DNA from: Lichenicola cladoniae
GTDB taxonomy: Bacteria > Pseudomonadota > Alphaproteobacteria > Acetobacterales > Acetobacteraceae
Direction: 5' to 3'
DNA: 64,000 nucleotides
Assembly (NCBI RefSeq): GCF_013201075.1
Contig: NZ_CP053708.1
Span: forward strand, 2,547,501 to 2,611,500
Below the pieces are notes generated by a model. The model did no database searches. It was not told the origin of the DNA and worked only from the letters and a program-made list of their open reading frames with translations. Position 1 is the stretch's first letter; every line of letters begins with the position of its first letter. The position numbers were made by a program, and so were the translations under genes. Positions 17,492-27,401 of the stretch are shown here, piece by piece.

Positions 17492-20158
17492 TCAGCCTCG
17501 GTGCGCAGAGACTACTCGCCAGGCACTGTCCGGACCGGCCAGGATCAGCGCGATACAACCGGTCCAGCCGGTCTGGTGCGACGCGCCAAGGCCGCGTCCC
17601 GTGTCGCCATGGAAGTACTCGTGGAACAGAATATGATCCCGGAAATGCTCGTCGGTCTGCGATACCACGTCGTCGCCAAGCATGGGCCGCCGACCGCCCT
17701 CGCCGCGCAGGAATAGGCGCGTCAGCCGGCTCGCCAGATGAGCGGCGACGTCGCGCAGCGACATGGTCACTCCCGAACCGGTCGGGCATTCGATCAGGAA
17801 GTCATCGCCGTAATAGCTGTGGAACTCGCGAAGGCTATCGATCAGCAGGATGTTGATCGGCATCCAGACCGGGCCCCGCCAGTTCGAGTTACCGCCGAAC
17901 ACGCGGGTGGTGCCTTCGGCCGGCTCGTAGGTGATGCCGAACTGCGTGCCTCCAAGGTCGAGTACGTAGGGATGTTCCAGATGATGGCGTGACATGGCGC
18001 GTACGCCATGCGGCGACAGGAACTCGTCCTCATCCAGCATACGCCGCAGAAGCATCTTCATGCGATGGCCACGCAGTAGCGATAACAGGTGACGCTCGCC
18101 GGTTCCAGGCTCGCTCCAGCGGGAGATAAGCTTCGCAAGCTCCGGCCGGTCGTGCAGGAAATACTGCAGGCGTTCGGCGAATTCCGGCAATGCCCTGAAG
18201 ACACTACTGTTGATGACCTCGACAGCGAAGAGAGGTATCAGCCCGACGATCGACCGTACGCGGAGCGGGATTGGATCGTGATCGGAGAGATGCAGGACGT
18301 CGTAGAAGAACTGGTCCTGCTCGTCCCACAGGCCCATGCCGCCGGTCTTGGTCATCGCTTCCGCAATGAACAGGAAATGCTCGAAGAATTTGGTCGCCAT
18401 GTCCTCGTAGGCAGGGTTATGGAGCGCCAACTCCAGGGCGATCCGCAATAGGTCAAGGGTGAACATCGCCATCCAGGCGGTGCCATCCGACTGGTCGATC
18501 GTCCCGCCTGTGGGTAGCGGCTTCGAGCGGTCGAAGATCGCAATATTATCAAGACCCAGGAAGCCGCCGCCGAAGATATTTCGACCTTCGGAGTCCTTGC
18601 GGTTTACCCACCAGGTGAAATTCAGCAGCAGCTTCTGAAAGCACTTTTCGAGGAACGACCAGTCCGGTACGCCGGTCATCTCGCGGTCCATCTGGAACAC
18701 GCGCAACACCGCCCAGGCATGCACTGGCGGATTGACGTCGCCGAAAGCCCACTCATACTCCGGGAGTTGGCCATTCGGATGCATGTAGCGCTCGCGCATC
18801 AACAGCAGAAGCTGGTCCTTGGCGAAGGTTGGATCGATCAGTGCGAACGTCACGCAATGGAAGGCCAGGTCCCAGGCTGCGTACCAAGGATACTCCCAGG
18901 TGTCCGGCATGGATACGATGTCGGCATTGTTGAGATGGCGCCACTCGCTGGACCGACCTTGCTTGCGCTCCTCCGGCGGCGTCTGCGCCTGCGCGGGATC
19001 TCCGTCGAGCCAGCGACGCACGTCGAGCATGTAGAATTGCTTCGACCATAACATTCCGGCCAGCGCCTGCCGCTGCACGTGCCGGCTGTCGGCGTCCGGC
19101 ATGCCACCCTGCACGGCGGCATAGAACGCATCGCAGTCTGCCCGGCGGGAGGCCATGATCTCGTCGAACCAGGCGAAAGCGTCCTGGTCCGCCTGTGGGC
19201 GCAGGCGCAACCTGATCGTCTCGCTGCCCCCAGCCGCCACCACGAGGCGCAAGTGAGCGGCGCATTTGGTGCCGGTCGCCTCCGGGTTTACGGCATCCTG
19301 CTTTCCGTCGACCACGAAGTCGTTGATCCCGTCTTTGACGGGACCGTGGTTTGGAACGTTGTAGATCCGCTCGAGATTGGTCTCGTTCTCGCAGAACAGC
19401 CAGTTCGCGGCCTTGTCGATCTCGCACACGCGCGTACGAAGCAGCTTCGGATGCCAGGCCTGTACCCGCCCCTCATTCAAGTGCAGGATCGGCTTCGTCT
19501 GCTCGCTGCTCCATGACCAGAAGTTGCGGGCCCAGAGGTGCGGCAGGACATGCAACGGCGCCGCCTCGGGACCCCGATTATGCACCGTCACCTGCATCAG
19601 GATGTCGTCGGCGGATGCCTTCGCGTACTCGATCTCGACATCGAAATAGCGCCGCTCGGCGAAGATCCCCGTGTCGACCAGCTCGAACTCTCGCGCCTGT
19701 GCGTCGCGTGCCTGATTTTCGGAGACCAGGCGCTCGTAGGGAAAGGCGGCTTGCGGGTATTTGTAGAGCATCTTCATGTAGGAGTGGGTCGGAGTACCGT
19801 CCAGGAAGTAATAGAGTTCCTTGACATCCTCCCCGTGATTGCCTTGCTCGTTGGTCAGCCCGAACAGCCGTTCCTTGAGGATGGGATCCTTCTCGTTCCA
19901 TAAAGCGAGGGACAGGCACCAGAGCAGCTTGTCGTCGGCAAAGCCTGCCAGCCCATCCTCGCCCCACCGGTAGGCGTGGCTTCTGGCATGATCGTGCGGC
20001 AGGTGATTCCAGGCATCGCCATTGTGACTGTAGTCCTCGCGCACGGTTCCCCACTGCCGCTCGCTCAGGTAGGGACCCCACCGGCGCCAATCATAACCGC
20101 GCTCGGCCGCCAGCATGCGGCGGCCCTCCTCTGTGCCGAAGATCGGGTCGATGGGCAT
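17492..20158 (-). CDS. GH63-like glucosidase
   Basis: Large cytoplasmic glycoside hydrolase of 888 residues related to the GH63 / mannosyl-oligosaccharide-glucosidase-like group, with no signal peptide. The core has the alpha/alpha-barrel pattern of these enzymes: PDTWEYPWYAAWDLAFH carries the likely catalytic acid Asp, GGGFLGLDNIAIFDRS lies mid-domain, and HEYFHGDTGRGLGASHQTGW near the C-terminus carries the likely base Glu. The ATG at 20158 has GGAG six bases upstream. A TTG four codons earlier lacks such a site. It probably trims glucose or mannose from a small glycoside such as a compatible-solute glucoside. It stands alone. Confidence 0.85.
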   Translation of the reverse strand: MPIDPIFGTEEGRRMLAAERGYDWRRWGPYLSERQWGTVREDYSHNGDAWNHLPHDHARSHAYRWGEDGLAGFADDKLLWCLSLALWNEKDPILKERLFGLTNEQGNHGEDVKELYYFLDGTPTHSYMKMLYKYPQAAFPYERLVSENQARDAQAREFELVDTGIFAERRYFDVEIEYAKASADDILMQVTVHNRGPEAAPLHVLPHLWARNFWSWSSEQTKPILHLNEGRVQAWHPKLLRTRVCEIDKAANWLFCENETNLERIYNVPNHGPVKDGINDFVVDGKQDAVNPEATGTKCAAHLRLVVAAGGSETIRLRLRPQADQDAFAWFDEIMASRRADCDAFYAAVQGGMPDADSRHVQRQALAGMLWSKQFYMLDVRRWLDGDPAQAQTPPEERKQGRSSEWRHLNNADIVSMPDTWEYPWYAAWDLAFHCVTFALIDPTFAKDQLLLLMRERYMHPNGQLPEYEWAFGDVNPPVHAWAVLRVFQMDREMTGVPDWSFLEKCFQKLLLNFTWWVNRKDSEGRNIFGGGFLGLDNIAIFDRSKPLPTGGTIDQSDGTAWMAMFTLDLLRIALELALHNPAYEDMATKFFEHFLFIAEAMTKTGGMGLWDEQDQFFYDVLHLSDHDPIPLRVRSIVGLIPLFAVEVINSSVFRALPEFAERLQYFLHDRPELAKLISRWSEPGTGERHLLSLLRGHRMKMLLRRMLDEDEFLSPHGVRAMSRHHLEHPYVLDLGGTQFGITYEPAEGTTRVFGGNSNWRGPVWMPINILLIDSLREFHSYYGDDFLIECPTGSGVTMSLRDVAAHLASRLTRLFLRGEGGRRPMLGDDVVSQTDEHFRDHILFHEYFHGDTGRGLGASHQTGWTGCIALILAGPDSAWRVVSAHRG

Positions 20159-20356
20159 GGCGAACTCCAAGGCGGGGCGATCGGACTAATGTCCGGGGCA
20201 GTCTGAAGCCGGGGCTACCGTAACGGGCGCAAAGAATTGTGACAGTCTTGCGTGGGCCGATGTCCTGAGGGCCAATCCTCTCCGGAGTATGATGGCTCCT
20301 GCTTGAACTGCGCCGCTACCGAAATCGTCGCGGCCCTTGTTCTGGATCTACATGAA

Positions 20357-21160
20357 TCACGGCCTACGGGTCCCGGTGTAGCGGGCCCGTACGGCAAGCA
20401 CTGCGCTCAGGATCACTGCTGACGGAAGGCATCCGAATACCGATATCATCGAGAGCCGGTGGGAGATCGGCCCACTTCCCGACAATCCGGCTGCTCCGAA
20501 GAAGCCGAACAGGATGCAAACGGTCAGGACCGCGACAAGGAAACGTTGCGCGGCCGAATCGGGGAAAAGCCACCGCAGGGTGGAGGGAACGATACGGAGC
20601 AGAAAATATGCCAGCGCGAGTAGCGTCGGCGTTCCCAGAACAAACAGAACCGTCCAGGAAGACCAGCCGAAGCCACGTTGAACCGATCCAATATCCCCAT
20701 CGAGGGTGAAGGTGCGGATGGGAACGTAATCGATGAAGTTGCCGACGCTTGCTGTACATGCCCAATAGGCGAGCATTCCCCACGTCCTGCTCCCACGGCG
20801 TTTTGCCCAAACGTAGGCAAGGCGGCTCATCGGGTAGGTGATGATGCCGTTGCCGAGCAAGGGTCCTGCCAATGCGATGAGCCCGGCATCGACGCCATGC
20901 CCGGCGGCAAAGATCGGAGCTTCATCGACGTTCTGGTCGATCCCCAGTTGCATGAGCCAAACGGTTAATGACGATGGAGGGAAATGCAGGGCAAGCGGGT
21001 CCGCTTTCCAGCCAAGCAAGAATGCCGTGAAGGAATGAGCGTATTCATGCGCGAAGAACACCAAGGCATGCGCGAGCCACAGCTGAACCAGAACAAGAAG
21101 TAAAAATTCCGGCCAACTCCATGATCTTGCGGAATGCCTGGCTGAGGTTGATTTTTCCAT
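20357..21160 (-). CDS. Uncharacterised membrane protein with HExxH motif
   Basis: 267-residue inner-membrane protein with six to seven hydrophobic segments. The first carries HEYAH, the HExxH zinc-binding signature of site-2-type (M50) membrane proteases, in the segment ALVFFAHEYAHSFTAFLLG. A later segment has ALAGPLLGN, and NFIDYVPIRTFTLDGD has a conserved-looking Asp that could supply a third ligand. It could be an intramembrane protease or a non-proteolytic relative, and the assignment to M50 is tentative. GGAGG precedes the ATG. No partner gene indicates a substrate. Confidence 0.65.
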   Translation of the reverse strand: MEKSTSARHSARSWSWPEFLLLVLVQLWLAHALVFFAHEYAHSFTAFLLGWKADPLALHFPPSSLTVWLMQLGIDQNVDEAPIFAAGHGVDAGLIALAGPLLGNGIITYPMSRLAYVWAKRRGSRTWGMLAYWACTASVGNFIDYVPIRTFTLDGDIGSVQRGFGWSSWTVLFVLGTPTLLALAYFLLRIVPSTLRWLFPDSAAQRFLVAVLTVCILFGFFGAAGLSGSGPISHRLSMISVFGCLPSAVILSAVLAVRARYTGTRRP

Positions 21161-21345
21161 CTCTCAATCCTCCACGTCGAACGAATTCGTCCTGCATAGA
21201 ACGTCTTGGACTGACCCCGCACCCATCTGGTTCGGCTGCAAGTCTCGGCTGTCATTTCTCTCGACATGGCGGGCGACAAGGCCGTCGGCGCAGGCGGCGG
21301 TTCGTGCAGGTCCCCGGACCGTCGGTCGTCGCGACCTCTTTCTGC

Positions 21346-21993
21346 CTACAGGGGTACGCTATTGCGCTGGCGCGGCTTGGAGCCGGGCTGCTTCCGCTCG
21401 GGTCGACCGGGGACGGAGACCAGGACGTCGCTGGCATCCTCGCCGAGAAGTCGAAGCTGGGTCGGCGCCGGACCGGATGGTTCGCCTGGCGCAACGTCCA
21501 GGGGGACGGGCCAGAAGCACTCGACCTGGCCGTCCTCGCCCCGCAGTGCCAGGAACACCACGCGATCGACATCGCCGCCGGCGGTGGCTTCAAGGGCCAG
21601 CCGGAATACCAGGCCCTCGGCCTGCTCCGGGCCCAGCGCCATCGTCAGTTGCTGCGCCTCCAGGATCTGCCGGCGCAGGGTGCGCGCGGTCGGCTCGTCG
21701 GCGGAACCGCGGAAGAAACGGACCGGGACATCCTCGATCATGAAAACGAAATGGTGGCTCTCGTCCAGGACGCTGAGCCAGTTGTAGGTGCCGCGGGCGG
21801 CGGCCCGCTGCAGGCGCTGCTTGCCGAAGGCGTAGGCGCGGCAGCCGATCGACCAGGCATCGTCGCCGAGAGCCGGCTCAGCCAGCCTGACCGCATCCCG
21901 ACGCGCATGGGCAAGAATGAGTGCACAGGCGCGAAGCCTGTCCTCGGTCAGCGCCGGGTGGACCTCCCACGGGAGAATGCGCGCCGGGGTCAC
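21346..21993 (-). CDS. Conserved hypothetical protein
   Basis: Soluble protein of 215 residues starting with GTG, without signal peptide or membrane segment. Distinctive parts are DDAWSIGCRAYAFG (about 44-57), YNWLSVLDESHHFVFMIEDV and VPVRFFRG (about 70-96), in the style of a conserved alphaproteobacterial hypothetical family. The C-terminal 30 residues are Pro- and Arg-rich and probably disordered. It lies upstream of a membrane protein and downstream of HU on the same strand. I do not recognise a function. Confidence 0.6.
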   Translation of the reverse strand: MTPARILPWEVHPALTEDRLRACALILAHARRDAVRLAEPALGDDAWSIGCRAYAFGKQRLQRAAARGTYNWLSVLDESHHFVFMIEDVPVRFFRGSADEPTARTLRRQILEAQQLTMALGPEQAEGLVFRLALEATAGGDVDRVVFLALRGEDGQVECFWPVPLDVAPGEPSGPAPTQLRLLGEDASDVLVSVPGRPERKQPGSKPRQRNSVPL

Positions 21994-22074
21994 GGACCCG
22001 CGCCGTTCATGGTCCGGATGCCGGATCCCGCGGAAATTCCCCTGCGGCGATACGGCATCCGGGCGACGCCGTGG

Positions 22075-22344
22075 CTAGACGGCCTTCTTCAGGTTCGGGC
22101 TGGCCTTGAACCGTACGGTCTTGCCGGCCTTCACCTTGACCGGCTCGCCGGTGCGCGGGTTCAGCGCCTTGCGGGCCTTGGTCTTGGCGACGCGGAAGGT
22201 GCCGAAGGACGGAAGGGTGAAGCCCCCCTCCTTCTTCATCTCGCGCACGATGGCTGCGACGATGTCGTCGGCGGCCCGGTTGGCGGCCACTCCGGTGCAG
22301 TTCAGGCTGTCCTGGAGGACGGCGGAAATGAAAGCCTTGCTCAT
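22075..22344 (-). CDS. HU-family DNA-binding protein
   Basis: Histone-like nucleoid protein of 89 residues. It has the dimerising helical N-terminus (MSKAFISAVLQDSL), the GGFTLPSFGTF turn and the DNA-binding arm with RKALNPRTGEPV, all typical of HU. It bends and packages DNA as a dimer. The ATG at 22344 is preceded by CGGAG. An upstream TTG would add six residues that include that site, so it is rejected. It lies on the same strand beyond the end of the T6SS operon and probably has its own promoter. Confidence 0.93.
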   Translation of the reverse strand: MSKAFISAVLQDSLNCTGVAANRAADDIVAAIVREMKKEGGFTLPSFGTFRVAKTKARKALNPRTGEPVKVKAGKTVRFKASPNLKKAV

Positions 22345-22467
22345 CGAAAAACTCCGATTCAATTAATTTGACGGACTATACCTGATCATCGCGATTCGCG
22401 GCTATGGCATGAACGACACATTCCTTGCTGAATATGTCCAGCCCATTCTTCATCGGGAACAGCAATT

Positions 22468-22490
22468 CGCCGGCGAGTCACCCGCCGGCG
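22468..22490. terminator. Hairpin after the T6SS minus-strand operon
   Basis: Two copies of the self-complementary octamer CGCCGGCG (22468-22475 and 22483-22490) can pair around a seven-base loop just after the stop of the last T6SS gene. There is no T-run after the stem on the minus strand, so termination would be weak or factor-dependent. Confidence 0.35.
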
Positions 22491-22498
22491 GCTTGGAG

Positions 22499-23227
22499 CT
22501 AATCGGTCGAAACGACGATCGCGGTGACGTTGTCACGAGCTTTCAGGCGCAAGGCGGCATCGACCAGCGAGGCGGCAGCGTCGCCGCCCTGCTCCAGCAC
22601 GGCTCGAATCGAGGCATCGTCGAGTGTCTTGGTCAGGCCATCGCTGCAGAGCAGGAACCGATCGTAGGGCATCACCTGCCCGACCCGCTTGTCGAGCCGG
22701 AGCGATCCGTCGCCGGCGCCGATCGCATGGGTGATGACATTGGCCTGGCGGTGACCCTCGGCCTGCCACGCCTCGATCATGCCGGCATCGACAAGTTCCT
22801 GGACCACACTGTGATCGTGGGTGAGCTGGATCAGTTCGCCGTCGCGCAGGAGGTAGATACGGGAGTCGCCGGTCCAGAGGCAGGCGAAGAACTCCGCATC
22901 GAGCAGCAGCACGACGACCGTGGAGGCCATTCCCTGGGCCAGTTCGCGGCTTTGCTGCCTGGCCTTGCCGTCCTGGACCAGGCTTTCATGCACGGCCTCG
23001 AGCTGCCGTCGCAGGTTGGCGAGCCGCTCGGCCGGTTTCAGGTCCAGCGAGATCGAGGCAATGCCTGCGACCACCCGGGCCGCGGCCTCGCGGCCGCCCT
23101 GATGGCCACCGGCGCCATCGGCGATGACATAGAGGCCGAGCTCGGGACGGCACAGCATCGCGTCTTGGTTGTCGTTGCGGACCGCCCCCGGATGGGAGGT
23201 GGCGGTATAGCGGACCGAGGGACTCAC
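22499..23227 (-). CDS. pppA: PP2C-type Ser/Thr phosphatase of T6SS (PppA-like)
   Basis: 242-residue metal-dependent phosphatase that removes phosphate from threonine residues of T6SS proteins and so counteracts the PpkA-like kinase. PP2C motifs are NDNQDA (about residues 18-23, metal Asp), VIADGAGGH (about 34-42), WTGDSRIYLL (about 118-127), SDGLTK (about 194-199) and the terminal ARDNVTAIVV. It starts with a GTG that overlaps the tagF stop (GTGA). Last gene of the long T6SS operon, with tagF and tssM before it. In known systems this phosphatase switches the apparatus off by dephosphorylating the FHA protein. Confidence 0.93.
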   Translation of the reverse strand: MSPSVRYTATSHPGAVRNDNQDAMLCRPELGLYVIADGAGGHQGGREAAARVVAGIASISLDLKPAERLANLRRQLEAVHESLVQDGKARQQSRELAQGMASTVVVLLLDAEFFACLWTGDSRIYLLRDGELIQLTHDHSVVQELVDAGMIEAWQAEGHRQANVITHAIGAGDGSLRLDKRVGQVMPYDRFLLCSDGLTKTLDDASIRAVLEQGGDAAASLVDAALRLKARDNVTAIVVSTD

Positions 23228-23793
23228 GCGCGCAGCATCTGCCGGAAGCGGGCGCCGTCGGGCAGCGATGCCGCCTCGAAGGCACCGGCCGGAACCAGCG
23301 GGCTACCCTCGGACCACCACAGGCCGGTGCGCGCCGGTGCGTCGCCGGGCGACACGATGTCGGCGAGGCTGGTCGATACCCGGTCGGGCGGCCAGTCCTG
23401 GTCCAGGGCCAGGCGGCACGTTTCCTCGAGCCGGTCATGGAAGTGGGTGGCGTCCGGGACCGAGGGGTCGCGCCCTGCCCCGGCGCCTTCGATCGCGGCG
23501 AGCAGGGGGAAATAGCGGCCGACCTTGTCGACGCTCGGCAGGAACAGGCCGGTCACCGACTGCGTGCCGCACTGGCCGGGCGGCAGCGCGAAACGCCACA
23601 CCGGCGCCACCAGCCAGGCCTCGGTCCAGCCCTCCTGCAACTCGTCCCGGCTTTCCGCCAGCCGCTGCTGCATCCAGCCATGCCAGGCCGCGACGAGCGT
23701 CGCCGAGAGGCCGCCGCCGACGAAGTCGCCCCTCGCCGGCAGCTTGCCGAAGAAGCCGGCGACGGATGGGGTGTCCACGGAACCAGCGGTCAC
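23224..23793 (-). CDS. tagF: T6SS-associated protein TagF
   Basis: 189-residue cytoplasmic protein. It matches the TagF family by the opening VAGFFGKLPARGDFVGGGL, the WLVAPVWRFAL segment, and KVGRYFPLLA. In other bacteria TagF is a post-translational repressor of the T6SS, acting beside the kinase/phosphatase pathway. The frame is open upstream into tssM, but the real start is a GTG at 23793 overlapping the tssM stop as GTGA. The gene overlaps pppA in the same manner. In some alphaproteobacteria TagF and PppA are a single polypeptide; here they are separate but translationally coupled. Confidence 0.92.
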   Translation of the reverse strand: MTAGSVDTPSVAGFFGKLPARGDFVGGGLSATLVAAWHGWMQQRLAESRDELQEGWTEAWLVAPVWRFALPPGQCGTQSVTGLFLPSVDKVGRYFPLLAAIEGAGAGRDPSVPDATHFHDRLEETCRLALDQDWPPDRVSTSLADIVSPGDAPARTGLWWSEGSPLVPAGAFEAASLPDGARFRQMLRA

Positions 23794-26700
23794 TGGACGA
23801 CCGGGCAGCGGAAGGACTGCAGCACGCTCTGGTCGAGCGGGCTCTCGGCCGAGCCGGTCTCGACCGAGAAGGTCGCCTCGCGGGCACCGGAGCGGAAGTG
23901 GATGAAGAAGTGCCCGGGTTCGTCCGACTTCTCGATGCTGGCGCTGCTCAGCAGCCGGAACAATGCCCACGGACCTTCGGCATGCACCGGGAACGAGGCG
24001 TCCGGATGGTAGGTCAGCCCGACCTCGTTGAGCGCGTCGGCCGGCCAGGTGACGCTGAGGCTATGCACGGTCGGCGGCGTGGAGACCGGCGCGACGGGCT
24101 TGCCGGCACCCGGCTTCACCGGCGCAGGCGGCACCGATGCATTCCAGCTCACTGAGTTCTGGCCCAGCATCAGCACCACCTGCTTCGAGACCGGATCGGC
24201 CGAGACCGGCTTGATGGTGAAGTGCACCGAGGGGGTGGTGCCGCCGGTCGGGAAGAACAGGTCGCGAATGAGCGCGGCCTGCTGGAAGGCGGCCACCGAG
24301 GCATCGGTGATCGGCGCCGGAACCCCGCCAAGCGACTGCGCGTGCCAGGTGGTGCCGCTGGTGTTCACGTACGGCCGCAACTGGGTCTTGAAGTATGCGT
24401 CGAGCGCGCCGCCGGGGGCCAGGAGCTTCACGAAATCGTCGATCGGCGCGTCCGCGGTCGAGGTGGGATCGAACGGGTAATGCCCGTCGACCACCTGGTG
24501 GCAGAGCTTGGACGGTCCCTCGCTGCCGGTGAAGGCGGCGGCGGCGGCCTGGTGCGCGTCGCCTCCGACCATCGCGGCACCGCCGGCGGAAACCTGGTGC
24601 AGCCAGCGGGAGACCGGCGGCGGCTGGCGGCGGGCTTCGGCCAGCAGCAGCTGCGCCGGATCCTGGCTCCCCTGCAGCACGCTCGACGGGCTCTCGGCGC
24701 CGGGAAGCTGGGCCAGTTCGCTCTGCAGCTGGTTGAGCAGGCGGAACACGCCGGTGATCGGCGGTGCCTGTCCCGTCGGTCCGGTGAAGTCGATCAGGGT
24801 GCGATAATGATCATCGATCTCGTGGCCGGGCGGCAGCACCTGGCCACCGTCGGCGGTGCGCTGGTCGAACATCGCGGCGAGCCGGCTGCCCTGGGAGTCG
24901 GTTGGGCCTTTAGGGGCACCCGGCTTGGCATGGGAGTCGGCCTGGGCGGCCATCCGGGCCGGGGCCAGTTCATGCACGATCGACACCAGCAGGTCGCGCA
25001 TCGGCGATTGCGGCGAGGCCAGGACATAGAGCTTCTGCACCGCGTCGGCGTGACTCTGGAACGGCACCAGCGCGAGGTCTCCCAGCATCGCATCCCATAG
25101 CCGCTCGTAGTCGGCGGCATAGAGCGAGATCACCCCGGCTTCCAGCGCCTGCAGGGACTGGGTGCTGGCGTTCGGCGCAGCTGCCTCATCGGGACGACCG
25201 AGCACCCAGCTTTCGTCGGCGACCTCGCGTACGGCGGCACTGAGGGCCGGCAGCAACACGCTGCGGAAGCCCTCCGCCGTATAGAAGCCGGGAATGGTTT
25301 CGGTGAGCGGCTTGCCGGACAGGCGGTTGAACATCTGGCCGTCAACATTGGCGCCCAGCACCGAGGCCGGCGACCAGGGCGGCACGGCGACCGCCGCTGC
25401 ACCCGGACGTACCCGGCTGTAGATGCGCTCGGCGGGTGAGACGCGGCTGAAGGTGCTGCGGGCTTCCTGCACCAGGGCGCCGTCGAGCGCCACGGTCGGC
25501 AGCGGACCGGCCAGCAACGCGTTCAGGTGGCGCAGCAACGCGTCGCGATCGGGCTGCATGACCGGGCCGGGATAACGACTGGCCCAGTCCAGCACCATCC
25601 AGTCCCGTACGAGGTTGGGATCGAGCGGTCCGTCGTTGCCGAGCATCAGGTAGACGCGGGTGGCTTCATAGAGAAATTCCGGGCGATCGAGATGGCTGCG
25701 CATCTGCCCCTCGATGCGCCAGATCATACGCGGCAGCAGCACCCGCTCCAGGGCATGCCGGTAGGCGAGCCGGTCGGTCTCGCTCAGCTTGTCCTGCTGG
25801 CCGATCCCGAAGCGCGAGCGGGTCAGGCCGATCGGCCCGCCATCGTTTCCGGGCAGCATGCGGGCGGAATCCAGCACCGGCAGCACCCGGATCAGGTCGT
25901 CGTCGGCGACCGGGTCGAGCGGAATGCCGGTCAGGGTGCGCGCATAGGCGTCGATGGCGCCCTGGTCGCGGGCGATCGCGGCCCGGTTGATCGAGGCGTC
26001 GCGCCACAGCAGCAGGCATGCCACCAGCGTCACCACGCCGACGGTGGAGAAACCGCCCCAGCGCCAGATGCGGCGGCGGCGGATGGCGGCCGGGTTGACC
26101 GACACCAGCAGCGCCTCGCCCAGAATGACGTCGCGTATGGTGCGGCCGAGGAAGTAGGACCGGCCGGCAACCGGGCGCAGGCTCGGCGCGCGCTTCTGGT
26201 CGATCCCGAAGGTGCGGGCCAGCAGGCCGGTCAGCCGGTCGATCGGCGTGCCTTCCTGGATGCCGGAGCTGAAATAGACGCCGCGCAGCATCGGCGCGCG
26301 ATCGAGCTTGGTACCGCCGAACGCCGCCTGCAGGAACTCGGTGAGCGGCGCCTCGAGACTGGCGATCTGCAGCGGGAACCCGGCAATGGCCACTCGCCGG
26401 TCCGGGCTGCGCTCTGCCTGCAGCCGTTCGTAGAGACGGCTGTCCAGGCGCTCGACCAGCAGCTGGAACTCGTGCGTGAAGATCTCGACGCCCTTGGCCA
26501 GCGGGAATGTCATGCCCCAGACCTGCTGGCGCGCCTGCTGGTCGAGATCGTCGAAGAACTCGGTAAAACCGGCGATGCGGTCGGTCTTGCTGAACACCGC
26601 ATAGACCGGAAGCCTTACGCCAAGGCGGTCGGACGCTTCCTTGATCCGGCTGCGGATGGCGCGGGCATGGCTCAGCCGTTCGGCGGCCGGGACAGTGGCG

Positions 26701-27401
26701 ACGTCGGCGAGCGAGATCACCACCAGCACGCCGTTGAGCGGCTGCCGCGGACGGGTGCGCTTCAGCAGGTCGAGAAAACCGAGCCAGCCGGCACGATCGA
26801 CGCTCTCGTCGGAATCCTGGGTGGTGTAGCGGCCGGCGGTGTCGATCAGCACCGCCTCGTCGGCGAACCACCAGTCGCATAGTCGGGTACCGCCGACGCC
26901 GGCGACCGAACCGGGCGACAGCCCGCCGGTGCCGTCCGGCTGGGCCAGCGGAAAGCGCAAGCCGCACTGGGTCAGCGCGGTGGTTTTCCCCGCGCCGGGC
27001 GGGCCGATCATCAGGAACCAGGGCTGCTCGTAGAGCGTGCCGCGACGGCCCTGCGCCTTCCGGAGCACGGCCAGCGAGGTACGCAGCCGATCGCGCAGCC
27101 GCCCGACTTCCTCGTTCTCCTCGGTGCGGCCGGAGCGACGCGCCGCGGCCTCGCCGCCGTCGACGACGCCCTTTGCCAAGGCGCGCCCACGGCGGCGACG
27201 GCGCCAGGTGAGGATGCCGTTGACGATCGCCCACACCAGCACGAACAGCAGGATCAGCAACGCGCGCGACAGGGTGCTGCTCAGCCCGGGGATCAGCGGG
27301 CCGAGATACCAGGCGATGGTGCCGGCGATCGCCAGGCCGGCAAAGCTCATGGTCCAGCGGCCCAGCAGGACCGCTCCCAGATTCTGCAGGTTCTCGTTCA
27401 T
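23790..27401 (-). CDS. tssM: T6SS membrane-complex protein TssM (IcmF)
   Basis: 1203-residue inner-membrane protein forming the trans-envelope channel with TssL. Two N-terminal membrane segments lie at about residues 13-60. A cytoplasmic NTPase-like domain follows, with Walker A GPPGAGKTTALTQCG (about 133-147) and LIDTAGRYT. A third membrane segment lies near 445-465, and a large periplasmic part ends in the IcmF C-terminal domain. Walker A looks intact, so nucleotide binding is possible. It overlaps tssL by ATGA and tagF by GTGA. No tssJ lipoprotein gene is present to anchor it to the outer membrane. Confidence 0.95.
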   Translation of the reverse strand: MNENLQNLGAVLLGRWTMSFAGLAIAGTIAWYLGPLIPGLSSTLSRALLILLFVLVWAIVNGILTWRRRRRGRALAKGVVDGGEAAARRSGRTEENEEVGRLRDRLRTSLAVLRKAQGRRGTLYEQPWFLMIGPPGAGKTTALTQCGLRFPLAQPDGTGGLSPGSVAGVGGTRLCDWWFADEAVLIDTAGRYTTQDSDESVDRAGWLGFLDLLKRTRPRQPLNGVLVVISLADVATVPAAERLSHARAIRSRIKEASDRLGVRLPVYAVFSKTDRIAGFTEFFDDLDQQARQQVWGMTFPLAKGVEIFTHEFQLLVERLDSRLYERLQAERSPDRRVAIAGFPLQIASLEAPLTEFLQAAFGGTKLDRAPMLRGVYFSSGIQEGTPIDRLTGLLARTFGIDQKRAPSLRPVAGRSYFLGRTIRDVILGEALLVSVNPAAIRRRRIWRWGGFSTVGVVTLVACLLLWRDASINRAAIARDQGAIDAYARTLTGIPLDPVADDDLIRVLPVLDSARMLPGNDGGPIGLTRSRFGIGQQDKLSETDRLAYRHALERVLLPRMIWRIEGQMRSHLDRPEFLYEATRVYLMLGNDGPLDPNLVRDWMVLDWASRYPGPVMQPDRDALLRHLNALLAGPLPTVALDGALVQEARSTFSRVSPAERIYSRVRPGAAAVAVPPWSPASVLGANVDGQMFNRLSGKPLTETIPGFYTAEGFRSVLLPALSAAVREVADESWVLGRPDEAAAPNASTQSLQALEAGVISLYAADYERLWDAMLGDLALVPFQSHADAVQKLYVLASPQSPMRDLLVSIVHELAPARMAAQADSHAKPGAPKGPTDSQGSRLAAMFDQRTADGGQVLPPGHEIDDHYRTLIDFTGPTGQAPPITGVFRLLNQLQSELAQLPGAESPSSVLQGSQDPAQLLLAEARRQPPPVSRWLHQVSAGGAAMVGGDAHQAAAAAFTGSEGPSKLCHQVVDGHYPFDPTSTADAPIDDFVKLLAPGGALDAYFKTQLRPYVNTSGTTWHAQSLGGVPAPITDASVAAFQQAALIRDLFFPTGGTTPSVHFTIKPVSADPVSKQVVLMLGQNSVSWNASVPPAPVKPGAGKPVAPVSTPPTVHSLSVTWPADALNEVGLTYHPDASFPVHAEGPWALFRLLSSASIEKSDEPGHFFIHFRSGAREATFSVETGSAESPLDQSVLQSFRCPVVQ

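Noticed and set aside
17275-17856. Plus-strand frame after the TolC gene
   Set aside because: It runs into the antisense of the glucosidase gene and has no credible start or domain.
22409-23515. Plus-strand frame opposite pppA and tagF
   Set aside because: Shadow of two recognised genes; composition is typical of antisense translation.
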